The notes under the pieces were generated by a model, which worked only from the letters and a program-made list of their open reading frames with translations, was not told the origin of the DNA and made no database searches. This document shows positions 8,893 through 17,846 of a stretch of 17,846 nucleotides of DNA, in pieces. The translations under genes were made by a program, and so were the position numbers. The stretch's first letter is position 1. The number at the start of each line of letters is the position of its first letter. This stretch comes from Irineochytrium annulatum (lineage: Eukaryota; Chytridiomycota; Chytridiomycetes; Chytridiales; Chytridiaceae), in the NCBI GenBank assembly GCA_027600665.1, contig JADGJL010000572.1, forward strand, positions 1 through 17,846, given 5' to 3'.

Positions 8893-8916
8893 CTACCACG
8901 CTTGCCTACCACGCTT
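8891..8916. repeat. Perfect 13-bp tandem duplication at a coding 3' end
   Basis: The 13-mer gcctaccacgctt occurs twice in succession (8891-8903, 8904-8916). It falls on the last codons and stop of the minus-strand gene ending at 8893. Because 13 is not a multiple of three, the duplication changes the reading frame; the second unit supplies the in-frame TAG used in the spliced model. Confidence 0.8.
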
Positions 8917-9232
8917 GCCCGGGCCGCCAAACCCAATGATAAGGCCAGCGATGGCGCCCACCAGCGCGCTCTTATCGTTCTCCGCGATTTTAGTCGCCAT
9001 TGGAAAGCACTTGCTTACCATTCACCTGGACTTTGCGTCCGAGGCGAGCCGCGTCGGCGGCAGAGTTCTTAACGTCGGCGCAGATATCGCTAGGGGTGGC
9101 GTAAAGCATCGCGGAAGCCAGCTGGGCTCTCGCGGGCTGGGCGGAGACGGTGTAGGTACTGTCGTCGGTCAGGGTCGCGGCAGTGCCGCAGGCGAGGAAA
9201 GCGGGGGTGGTGAAGGCGATCTGGAGCTTCAT
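8893..9232 (-). CDS. Small secreted-type protein of unknown function
   Basis: The ATG at 9232 opens a short N-terminus, MKLQIAFTTPAFLACGTAAT, that resembles a signal peptide with a modest hydrophobic core. An Ala-rich mature part follows with a single further cysteine (SDICADVKNSAADAARLGRK). Unspliced, the frame ends at a TAA at 8990-8992, giving 80 residues. Splicing a 55-bp intron (9025-8971, CAG|GTGAAT...GATAAG) fits well: it keeps frame and adds a glycine-rich hydrophobic stretch (SALVGAIAGLIIGFGG) and a short basic tail, 94 residues in all. The intron contains ACTAAAA, a plausible branch site. GC-rich third positions support coding. I recognise no family. The protein could be an exported or membrane-anchored small protein. 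Confidence 0.5.
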
Positions 9233-9995
9233 GGGCGGTTTTTGGCGGTCGGTTGATGGTCGCTGTTGGTTAACTGGTCATCGCGATTCTTTGTTCTCAA
9301 TCGTCTCCTGAAGATCGCATGGTTTTTGGGTTGTCGAACACAGCCGACCAGACACTGCACCTCGACATCACGCCGACCGATCCTCCCCACTCCAGTCCTT
9401 GCCGAGGAGCCGGTCAAGTCTTCGGCCATGGTGATTTCTGGACATAGTTCGCGTGAGGCGCGATATGTGTTGGAGAACTTATGTGAAATACTTGCCCATT
9501 TACTCTCCGCCCGCCCTACTCCAAGCCTCGCAATTAGCACGGAAGTGATAAAATCCCCGTTATCGTACAGTTCATAGTTCCATCAGACGAATATTACACT
9601 GCAAACTTACTTGTAGCAGGCTGAACTCCTTCCATGACGCGTCTGGTGCCGGATGCGGTGACGAATGCTATCGGGCGCGAGATGCGAGATGAGCGAGATG
9701 AAGGCGCTGACCTGCGGACGAATGGGGGGGCGTCCAGTAAGTGGGAAGAATAGCCGGGTTTTACCAATCGGAGCAGCGTGGGAGTTGCTAAAATGTTTCG
9801 GACAAGGCAAGATCCCCCGTTGTTTACATCTCCTCCCTTGCGTCCCTTGCGAGACATAGCGGCAACCCGCGTTGTTATAAGGCCCGCCTCGCCCCTGCCA
9901 GCGGTTCAAGTCTTCCCCGACGACGGCCGCCTCTTCCCCCCAAGGGCTTCATCGTCCTCTCATAGACACTAGAGGTGACTGCATCACACGCCATC
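9233..9995. other. Intergenic region between divergent genes
   Basis: Separates the small minus-strand gene from the OPT transporter, so it should hold both promoters. Open frames of about 100 codons occur on both strands (for example 9266-9577 plus, 9607-9909 minus), but they overlap each other and show no domain, signal peptide or splice-supported extension. Nothing else is recognisable. Confidence 0.45.
9875..9882 (+). promoter_or_regulatory. TATA-like element upstream of the OPT gene
   Basis: TTATAAGG occurs about 115 bases before the OPT start at 9996, followed by a GC- and pyrimidine-rich stretch that could be the 5' UTR. This is a weak match judged only from composition and spacing. 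Confidence 0.3.
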
Positions 9996-12973
9996 ATGGA
10001 CTTCGGGAAGCCGCAAGAAAAGGCGGAGGATCAGTATGTCTCGGAGGCCGACATGGAGCTCGCCATCGAGCGTAAGCTCGAGCAGGAGCAGGGCGACGCG
10101 GACCCGGATGCGGGCGAGTTCCTTGACGAGATTTATGACATCGTCGACGCGTGAGTGTTCGCTGTGTTGTTTTATGCCACCGTGCCGCCCACCGATACCT
10201 AACCATTTTTTGTTTCCTTTTTTCTCTTTCTAAATTCCCCTGGATGGATACAGCGTCGTCTCCCGCACTGACGACCCGACCATCCCGGCAAACACGTTCC
10301 GTGTCTGGGTTCTTGGACTTCTGTTCTGCGGTGGCCTGGCTTTCATGAACACCAGTAAGCATTACATTACCTGTCGGTTTTATCCTGCTTGACACGTTGC
10401 TGATTGTTTTTCTTTGCAGTCTTCTCGTTCAGGACAAATTCCTTCACGGCTAATCGTAAGCACAGCTTCTCACGTCACGCACCGTGATTACCGTTATTGA
10501 CTTCTAATCTCTTTTTGCTCTGCAGCGCTCATCGGTGTTTTGGTCGCCTACCCGCTCGGTATCTTCATGGCGCAAGTTCTTCCCACTGGCAAAATCATTG
10601 GTGATTTCTCGCTTAACCCGGGCAAATTCTCGCACAAGGAGCACGGTCTGATTTATATTTTCTGGTGAGTTGGTCTTTTATATTGCTCGACCTGTCTTCT
10701 TGTTAACCCTCGTATGCTTTCGCAGTAACTCGGGTGCCAACACCGCCTATGCCATCTACAACATCATTGGTCAGAAGTACAAGCTCGGCCAGGACCTGTC
10801 GATCGCCTGGGCGATCCTCTTCGCCATCGTCACCCAGATCTTCGGGTACGGTCTCGCCGGTCTCTGCCGTCGTTACCTCGTGCGCCCGGCTGCCATGTTG
10901 TGGCCCACGAACTTGTCGATCATTGCCATGTTGAACTCTCTTCACGAGAAGAAGAACGACGACGAGCAGTACAAGATGTCGCGTTTCACCTTCTTCTGGT
11001 TGGCGACGGGGGCCGCCTTCTGCTACCAGTTCTGTGAGTGACCTAATTCATTTGGGTATACTTTCGTCTTTCTTCCTAATCAAGGTTTACTTTTCGGCAC
11101 AGTCCCCCTTTACATCATGCCCGTTCTCTCGGCCTTCTCTTGGCTCTGCTGGGTGTCCCCCCAGGGCTCCAACGTTCGCTTCCTTGCCTCGGCGCAGCCG
11201 TATGGTGGCATGGGTCTCCTGTCGCTCTCATTCGACTGGAACATCATCTCGACCATGGCGCCCATCACGTCGCCGCTGTGGGCCGTCATGAACCAGGTCT
11301 TTGGTCTCTGGCTCTTCATGTGGATCATCACCCCGGCCCTCTACTTCAGCAACGCCTTCGGGATCGACCAGTCGCTCGGCGCCGACCCGGACCAGGGCCC
11401 GAACGGCACGAACAGCTACTTCCCTTTCGGAAGGGTGCTCAACGCGCCGAACCTGTTCAACAAGGAGGGTTTGGTCGTGCCCACCCGCTCCTTCGTCGTC
11501 ACCAGCAACCTTTCGCTCAACCAGCAAGTCTACGACGCAAACGCTCCCATCTACATTGTAGGCTTGATAACTTTACTGTGCCTTGCATTCCTCCCCGTTG
11601 CTCCAGCTAACTTTTTGTTTTTTCATGCAGACCACCTACTTCGCCCTCGAGTACGCCTGCTCGTTCGTCGTCTTCGTTGCCGCCATTGTCCACGTCGGCC
11701 TTTGGTACGGCTCCGACATCTGGCACAGGTTCCGCACGGCCGTCCGCGACCTCGGTAAGAACCTTTTTTTTTCCTTTTTTCTTCTTTGTCAGTTGCATCT
11801 CATCCATTTTTCTATCTCACAGATGTTGCTGATGTGCATGCTAAATTGATGGATGTTTACCCGGACGTGCCCGACCTGTGGTACATGATCCTCCTCGGCT
11901 TCAACATTATCTTCGCCATCGTCGTCTGCCAAGTCGGCGGCTTCGACCTTCCATGGTGGGGCGTCCTCCTCGGTTTCGGTCTCGCCTTGATCTCGATCCT
12001 GCCCATTGGTATCATTCAGGCCATCTCCGGCCAGCAGATCGGTCTCAACGTCATGTCCGAGTTCTTGATCGGTCTCATCCTTCCGGGTCGCATTGCCGCC
12101 GTTATGGCCTTCAAGACGCTTTCGTACATGGCCATGTACCAGGGCCTCTCGCTCGTTTCGGACCTGAAGCTGGGCCACTACATGAAGATCCCCCCGCGCT
12201 CGCTCTTCACCGTTCAGCTCTTCTCGACCATCATCACGTCCGTCATCAACGTTGCGGCCGGCTGCTGGATCTACGAGTCCTTCGGGAGGTCCTCGTCGGT
12301 CCACTTCAACGAGAAAGACCCGAACTCGCCCTTCATCTGGCGCCTCGACGACCCGGGGGCCGCCCCCATTGGCTGGACCGGCACCGGCTTCAACGTCTTC
12401 CTCAGCGCCGGAGCTATTTGGGGTGCCATCGGCCCCGCCCGCTTCTTCGGGCCCGGCTCGCCTTACTACAAGACTCTCATCGGCTTCCTCATCGGCGCCG
12501 TCGCGCCGCTCATCCCGTACTTCCTCCACAAGGCTTTCCCGACCGGCTTCTGGCACCTCGTCAACGTGCCCCTGATCGCCATCTTCCCGATCGAGGCCGG
12601 CTCGCTCAACTCGTCCCTGATCACGCCGCTCCTCCTCGCCTTCACCGTCAACTACTTCCTCAAGAAGTACCGCCACGGCTGGTGGAAGAAGTACGCCTAC
12701 GTCATGTCGGCCTCCCTCGACTCCGGCCTCGCGTTCTCGCTCCTCGTCATCTTCTTCGCGTTCCAGTTCAATGATTACTACCAGATCCCGTTCCCCGCCT
12801 GGATCGGCAACCCGGCCGACCAGGAACACTGCGCGCCGGAGTACTACCTCACGTGCACCATGAACATGATCCAGGGTGGAGCCAAGAACAAGACGTACGA
12901 CTTCAGCACGGACTCGTACTGCAAGTCGATCAACTTCCAGAACCAGACGGCGATGCTCGGGCTCTCGTACTAG
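9996..12973 (+). CDS. OPT-family oligopeptide transporter
   Basis: Proton-coupled importer of small peptides (or glutathione or metal-chelate substrates), expected in the plasma membrane. Eight exons: 9996-10150, 10254-10354, 10420-10455, 10526-10664, 10726-11033, 11103-11557, 11631-11754 and 11823-12973. They join in frame to 822 residues ending in TAG, normal for the family. Introns are 103, 65, 70, 61, 69, 73 and 68 bp, all GT-AG; exon 3 is only 36 bp. The N-terminus is acidic and probably cytosolic (about 52 residues), then multiple hydrophobic segments begin. Family signatures are clear: SLNPGKFSHKEH (NPG at 128-130, KEH at 135-137), NVMSEFLIGLILPGR (515-529), and DLKLGHYMKIPPR with KIPP at 561-564. 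Near the end, two cysteine-bearing stretches (DQEHCAPEYYLTC, DSYCKSINF) resemble the C-terminal tail of yeast-type oligopeptide transporters. Codons end mostly in C, suggesting good expression. Substrate cannot be assigned. Confidence 0.96.
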
Positions 12974-13007
12974 ACCTTCGTCTCGCAGTGAATAGCCTAT
13001 GGTGTGG

Positions 13008-13028
13008 TTTCTTTCTTTCTTTCTTTTT
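13008..13028. repeat. Short (TTTC)n microsatellite
   Basis: Four consecutive TTTC units run into a T-tract 35 bases after the OPT stop codon, within the probable 3' UTR. It is likely to be length-variable between strains. Confidence 0.8.
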
Positions 13029-13302
13029 GTTTTTGCCTTAGTTTTGTCGTCCCAATCGCGAAGTTCCTTTTTTCGGTTTCGTTGTCCTTTTGGGTTTCAT
13101 CGCCAATTTTCAACGATCGCAGTGTGGGCGCACTAGTCGTCCCTCGACTCGAAAATTATGGTGGTGAGTTGGGTTTTTTGGGGCCTTTTTGTAGCTTTGT
13201 GAATTTGCGCACGCACATAATATATAGTAACCTTGGAATTAAACATTGCGCTTTTCTTTATGTCTCTTTCGCATCCTCTTCAACATTGAAAAAACTCGGC
13301 GC

Positions 13303-13500
13303 ATGACGTCGCAGGGAAGATTATTGGGAAGATTATTGAGACAGCATGGACGTCGAGCGAGGCGGCTGCGAAAGCATGTCGATGAGGCGGCTCGAATGGA
13401 GCTGCATCAATGGCTTGAGCTTAACTCAGTCGTTGCTGCCAACAATGGCCTACCAAGTACTTCAAAGCACTTCAGTAGTGTCACAGTTGAGGAGGTTTGA
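13303..13500 (+). CDS. Possible small basic protein, doubtful
   Basis: An ATG-initiated frame of 65 codons ends in TGA. The N-terminus is arginine-rich and potentially amphipathic (GRLLGRLLRQHGRRARRLRK), then acidic/neutral to the end. A 12-bp tandem repeat (ggaagattattg twice, about 13315-13338) encodes the GRLL-GRLL part. No neighbour, motif or codon pattern supports it strongly, and it lies in the 3' flank of the OPT gene. It could be a chance frame or a fragment of a decayed gene. Confidence 0.2.
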   Translation: MTSQGRLLGRLLRQHGRRARRLRKHVDEAARMELHQWLELNSVVAANNGLPSTSKHFSSVTVEEV

Positions 13501-13757
13501 AAATGGTAGGCTATCATCGCCCTGAACTCGATGCCGTTGCATAGAGCTGTGAGGACTCTTATGGACAACCACCGCTATTCGATTTTTAACCTTCTTCCTA
13601 GTGGAAGAGCAGTGTCATTGCAACATCCACATGCACACATTGTCAGTGCGGACATCCATTCTCGTTCAGGACGGAGTGGTTGGAATTCTAGAGGGTGCGC
13701 ATAGGACAGTTTCCTTAGAGAAGACTGTGACAAACCAGAAAAAAAAAATAAAAATAA

Positions 13758-14889
13758 TCAGCTTGCGTAAGTATTCAACAGCATAATCCAAGGCATTAGC
13801 TCCGTCCAAGTAAGCATAATGACATCCATGAAATCCTCCCCTTCGACCACCTCGTCACTGATCTCCCGCATGACCCCGTAGTCTCTCAGCTTCAGCAGCT
13901 CAATAAGATCGTGATCCCTCTTGTAACCCTTTGGCGCCGTCTTCAACCCCTTGTTGTAGGGTGCCCCCTCCACCGTCGCCTGCAGCGGCTTATCGCCAAA
14001 CATACCCCGGAAGCTGTCTTTCTCCACCACGGCCCTCACGGCCGCCCCGCCGTCCGCAACCATCGCCCTCCTGCACGCGGCCAACCTGCCACCGTCCGGG
14101 TCATAGAGCCCTCCCCCAATCCTGCTCTTCCCCGGCTCGACGCGGAAGTAGAAGCACGCCGGGTGACTGGCAGGGAAGAGCGACCCTTTGGGGGAAGGCG
14201 GCGGCCATGCGCGTCTTGTAGGTCGGCAGGTTCCCCGACCTCGTGTCGTTCGTGGCGCTGAACATGAAGCTCTTCGCGGGCGCGTCCGGGAGCGCCGGGT
14301 CGAGCTCGCGGATGCGGTCCTTGAGGTAGGACACGAAGATCTCGAAATCGTTCTTGACGGCGACGTAGCGGGAGTGGTTGGGACGGGAGTTGAACCACTC
14401 TTTGTCGTTGTTGACTGCGAGGTCGCGGAGGAAGGTGAGCGTCTTGGCGGAGATCGCCACGCTGCCGGGGGCGGGTGCGTCGGGGGAGCGCGTTTGTGAC
14501 GGCGTGGCGGGCGGAGTGGTGTTGTTCGGCCTCCTTCGCCTGGCGCCGGTGGACGGCCGGTCGGACGTGGATCGGCGCTTCTTGGTCGTCACGGGTTCGT
14601 CTCGGTCGAAGGCGGCTGTGGAAGAGCAAAAATGGTGATAAGGATTTGGAGCTTGTGATGAAGAGAAGTCGCGACAACGATCCATACCACCATCCAAATC
14701 GACGTCGGCCACGTGATCGGCGAGCTGCTCGTCGTCGCCGACGTATTCGGATCCGTCGTCCCCGTCACCGCCGTTATTACCGTTGCGATCAGAGGTGCGA
14801 TCGACGGCAGCGGCGACCCGAGGCGCTCGGCTGCGAAGGCTTGCGCGGCGGACTTCGCTGACGCTCAGGATCTGTGCTCGCGGTGCCAT
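13758..14889 (-). CDS. DUF2461 (TIGR02453-like) protein with one-base frameshift
   Basis: Conserved protein family of unknown biochemical function found in bacteria and fungi. The start is the first ATG, at 14889 (MAPRAQIL...). The N-terminal third is low-complexity, with acidic and then Lys/Arg/Ser/Thr-rich stretches. The DUF2461 region begins at FLRDLAVNNDKEWFNSR, continues through PTYKTRMAAAFP, FYFRVEPGKSRIGGGLYDPDG, GYKRDHDLIELLKLRDYGV and ends MPWIMLLNTYAS before TGA at 13758. A likely 72-bp intron (14687-14616, GTATGG...TTCCACAG) lies in the linker; it is a multiple of three without stops, so retention would also stay open. The frame breaks within a run of five G on the plus strand (14190-14194): one fewer base restores the conserved path, about 352 residues in total. 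Both sides are well conserved, so a sequencing error, a recent pseudogene or true frameshifting are all possible. Confidence 0.8.
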
Positions 14890-16084
14890 CGGGAGGTGCG
14901 AGATGCTTGGGAACTGATAAACAAGGCGGACGGGCTGTCCGAACGCGACGAGGTCGTAGATGGGCACCTTTTTTTATTTTTAATTTTTTTTCTTTTTTAC
15001 TTCTTCTTTGTTCAAACAAATAAGTCGTCAAAATACTTGATCAGACAAAGATGTCAGGGGGTACGCGGCTGAGAAGCTGGCGCGCAGAACCCCGAACTAT
15101 GGCGATGGAAATACGCCGATAAACGATGGCGGAAGGCACATAGGAAGCAAAACACTGGTGGGCAGAGAGAACACTAACCAGACGAGAGAGGAAGGAGGAA
15201 GCAAGGGGAGCCGTGAACCAAAAACGTCAAAAGCCAGTGGGATAAAGCCATATTCGTGGTCGTTACAGATGGCCTGATACTTGCCAATTTTGCGGCCCTC
15301 GGCTTCAAGAGCCGTCGCGCCTATGGGCGCCGCGAGAGGGAGAGTGCTGCGGATTTTTTATTTTTATTTCTATTTTTTGGAAGGCTTTCTAAACAAGCTA
15401 CGGACAAACCGAAGAAGAGATGCATCGGAAGAACGTAACGAAAACGGGAAGAAAGAGGAAGCCATTATGGAACGACAGAGGAAAAGAGGTGCACCGCAAA
15501 AGAATATACATCCACCAATCTCCCACATTCCCACAAAATCTAAGATAATCAACTGCATTGAACCGACCCTCCATCTATCCATCCGAAGAAATCCCCTCAA
15601 AGATACCAACCAAATATCCAAACCCATTAAAACCCCCAACTGGTGAGCAATTCAACCAAATGCGGGCTGTAAGTGGTGTTTGTTGATTTGATCTCTCGAA
15701 GACTTAAAAGTCGAAGTGCCCATTTGCTTGAGAAAATTCAAGAGGACATCAACCAGTTATACTCCGATATGGGGGTGTGATGGAAACGAGGAGGGAGGTT
15801 AGGGAAGAAGGGATGGAATTGGCCGACGAACTCCTCGGATCAAGACATGAGGACGTGCGGGCATTGACTACCGCAGGTAACTTTCATGACTGGAGCTGAG
15901 GTGTTGATCGCGTTTGTTTGGTTGTCGCGTAGAAAGAAAGGGGGATATGGAAAGGCAACGGAGGAAACGGGGGAGGGACGGGAATGAGAGGAACGATGGT
16001 GCCGATCAAAAGGTTGACCTCCAGCGATGAAGAAAAGTGGCTTGATTCTGTCGTCAAACTCGTCCATTTCTCATTTCTTTCAAC
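14890..16084. other. Divergent intergenic region, T-rich tracts
   Basis: Lies between the starts of the DUF2461 gene (minus) and Trm8 (plus), so should contain both promoters. Two long T-rich tracts occur on the plus strand, about 14969-15000 and 15354-15377; the first sits about 80 bases upstream of the DUF2461 start and may be a poly(dA:dT) promoter element. Open frames at 15256-15646 are low-complexity with no conserved feature. A coding-like but broken stretch at 15670-15899 is listed separately. Confidence 0.4.
15670..15899 (+). pseudogene. Possible decayed coding fragment
   Basis: In one frame 15673-15777 reads as a charged, helix-like peptide (SRRLKSRSAHLLEKIQEDIN...) ending in TGA. 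Directly after, in another frame from the ATG at 15780, comes a similar charged peptide (METRREVREEGMELADELL...) ending at 15897-15899. The composition resembles one coiled region split by a frameshift. There is no recognised family and no clear splice pair that joins them cleanly. It may be a gene relic, a short upstream gene or chance. Confidence 0.2.
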
Positions 16085-17228
<1,144 letters not shown>

Positions 17229-17667
17229 AGATTCTTTTGGGGATGGGGAATGACGAGGAAATGAAGGGATTTTGCGTGCAGTTTGCAAGGAGAGTAGTCT
17301 TGGTTCACGAAAGATGGTTGACGGATGTTTAAAATATAAATTAAGACCTTGGTGTCTCTAACCGGCCAACATACCACATCTCCAAACTTGCTGACAACTG
17401 GTTGCTGATGGTTAGCGTTGTTTCGTGATTCCAGGCCTTTTTAAGCGTTGTTCCTTCGCTGATGGCCAACATCTAACTCGATTTTCATGCTGATTTCTCT
17501 CCAAATTTCTCTTACGAAGGCAAGGCACAAGACCATGTACTTGCCACACCGGAGATAAGCATACGATTCAAAGAAGGCGTCCGGAATTCTATTCCATTTA
17601 TGCAGATGGAGATTGCCCTTTATGGAACTAACTTCTTGCCCGGATCCTTTCCGCCCTCTACCTCGAA
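17229..17667. other. Trm8 3' flank, no gene seen
   Basis: Contains the probable Trm8 3' UTR (AT-rich around 17325-17345) followed by mixed-composition sequence with stops in all frames at short intervals. No RNA gene or repeat was recognised. Confidence 0.45.
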
Positions 17668-17846
17668 ATGCCGGACTACCGCGCCTTCCTGCTGAGCGTC
17701 GCCAGCCCTCTATACTCCTGGCTGACGATGTGGCTGGGCCGTGTGCTAAACAGATACTTCTCCTTGATCAGCGTCACGACCTCTAGCTCCATCCCGCCCT
17801 TGCCAACCCCCGCACGTTCACCTTCCCGTTCCCCGCTGGCGCCCTC
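17668..17846 (+). CDS. Possible first exon of a gene running off the window
   Basis: An ATG at 17668 opens a frame of 59 codons that remains open at the window end. It begins with an aromatic/aliphatic stretch (MPDYRAFLLSVASPLYSWL...) that could be a signal anchor or amphipathic helix, then becomes Ser/Pro-rich (SIPPLPTPARSPSRSPLAP). GC-rich third positions fit coding sequence in this genome. There is no recognised domain. It could also be a chance frame. Confidence 0.3.
   Translation, partial: MPDYRAFLLSVASPLYSWLTMWLGRVLNRYFSLISVTTSSSIPPLPTPARSPSRSPLAP

Larger units (their letters stand above)
12974..13757. other. 3' flanks between convergent OPT and DUF2461 genes
   Basis: T-rich sequence follows the OPT stop and probably forms its 3' UTR. 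The DUF2461 3' flank, T-rich on its own strand, lies at about 13738-13757. A possible small frame at 13303-13500 is listed separately. No other feature is recognisable. Confidence 0.45.

Noticed and set aside
11789..12829. A 346-codon minus-strand frame inside the OPT gene
   Set aside because: It is a shadow of the strongly C-biased codons of the last OPT exon, with repetitive charged composition and no recognisable domain.
14889..14967. Extension of the DUF2461 start to 14967
   Set aside because: The codon at 14967 is GTG, not ATG, and the added sequence abuts an A/T tract that looks like promoter or UTR.
15281..15646. A 121-codon basic frame in the DUF2461-Trm8 intergenic region
   Set aside because: Low-complexity, driven by T-rich and A-rich DNA, with no conserved feature or splice-supported extension.

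Overview
The window looks like nuclear DNA of a fungus, probably an early-diverging (chytrid-like) lineage. Genes on both strands are split by short GT-AG introns (mostly 47-125 bp), an OPT-family transporter is present, third codon positions are GC-rich, and intergenic DNA is AT-rich. TAA, TAG and TGA all end genes, and eRF1 keeps its standard decoding motifs, so the standard code applies. The lineage call is inference from gene content; I cannot search databases.

Layout: 1-354, non-coding plus the possible tail of a gene. 355-1542 (-), VAT-1-like NAD(P)H oxidoreductase. 1834-3363 (+), unrecognised five-exon gene preceded by a frameshifted copy of its own 85-codon repeat. 4338-6178 (+), translation termination factor eRF1 in six exons, one intron being GC-AG. 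6822-8023 (+), a second VAT-1-like gene, inverted relative to the first and with identical intron positions. 8893-9232 (-), small secreted-type protein. 9996-12973 (+), OPT oligopeptide transporter in eight exons. 13758-14889 (-), DUF2461 protein with a single-base frameshift. 16085-17228 (+), tRNA (guanine-46-N7)-methyltransferase Trm8. 17668-17846 (+), a possible first exon running off the end.

There is no operon logic. The core genes are housekeeping: eRF1 in termination, Trm8 in tRNA modification and OPT in peptide or metal-chelate uptake. I found no tRNA, rRNA, CRISPR array, autonomous mobile element or obvious gene cluster.

The most informative oddities are: the inverted VAT-1 pair bracketing eRF1, with a patch of near-identity that suggests gene conversion; the tandem-repeat gene whose first unit carries a frame-breaking deletion; the DUF2461 frameshift; an arginine where eRF1 normally has proline next to exon junction 1; and alternative splicing possibilities in the small secreted protein. 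I do not see a convincing new multi-gene system here.
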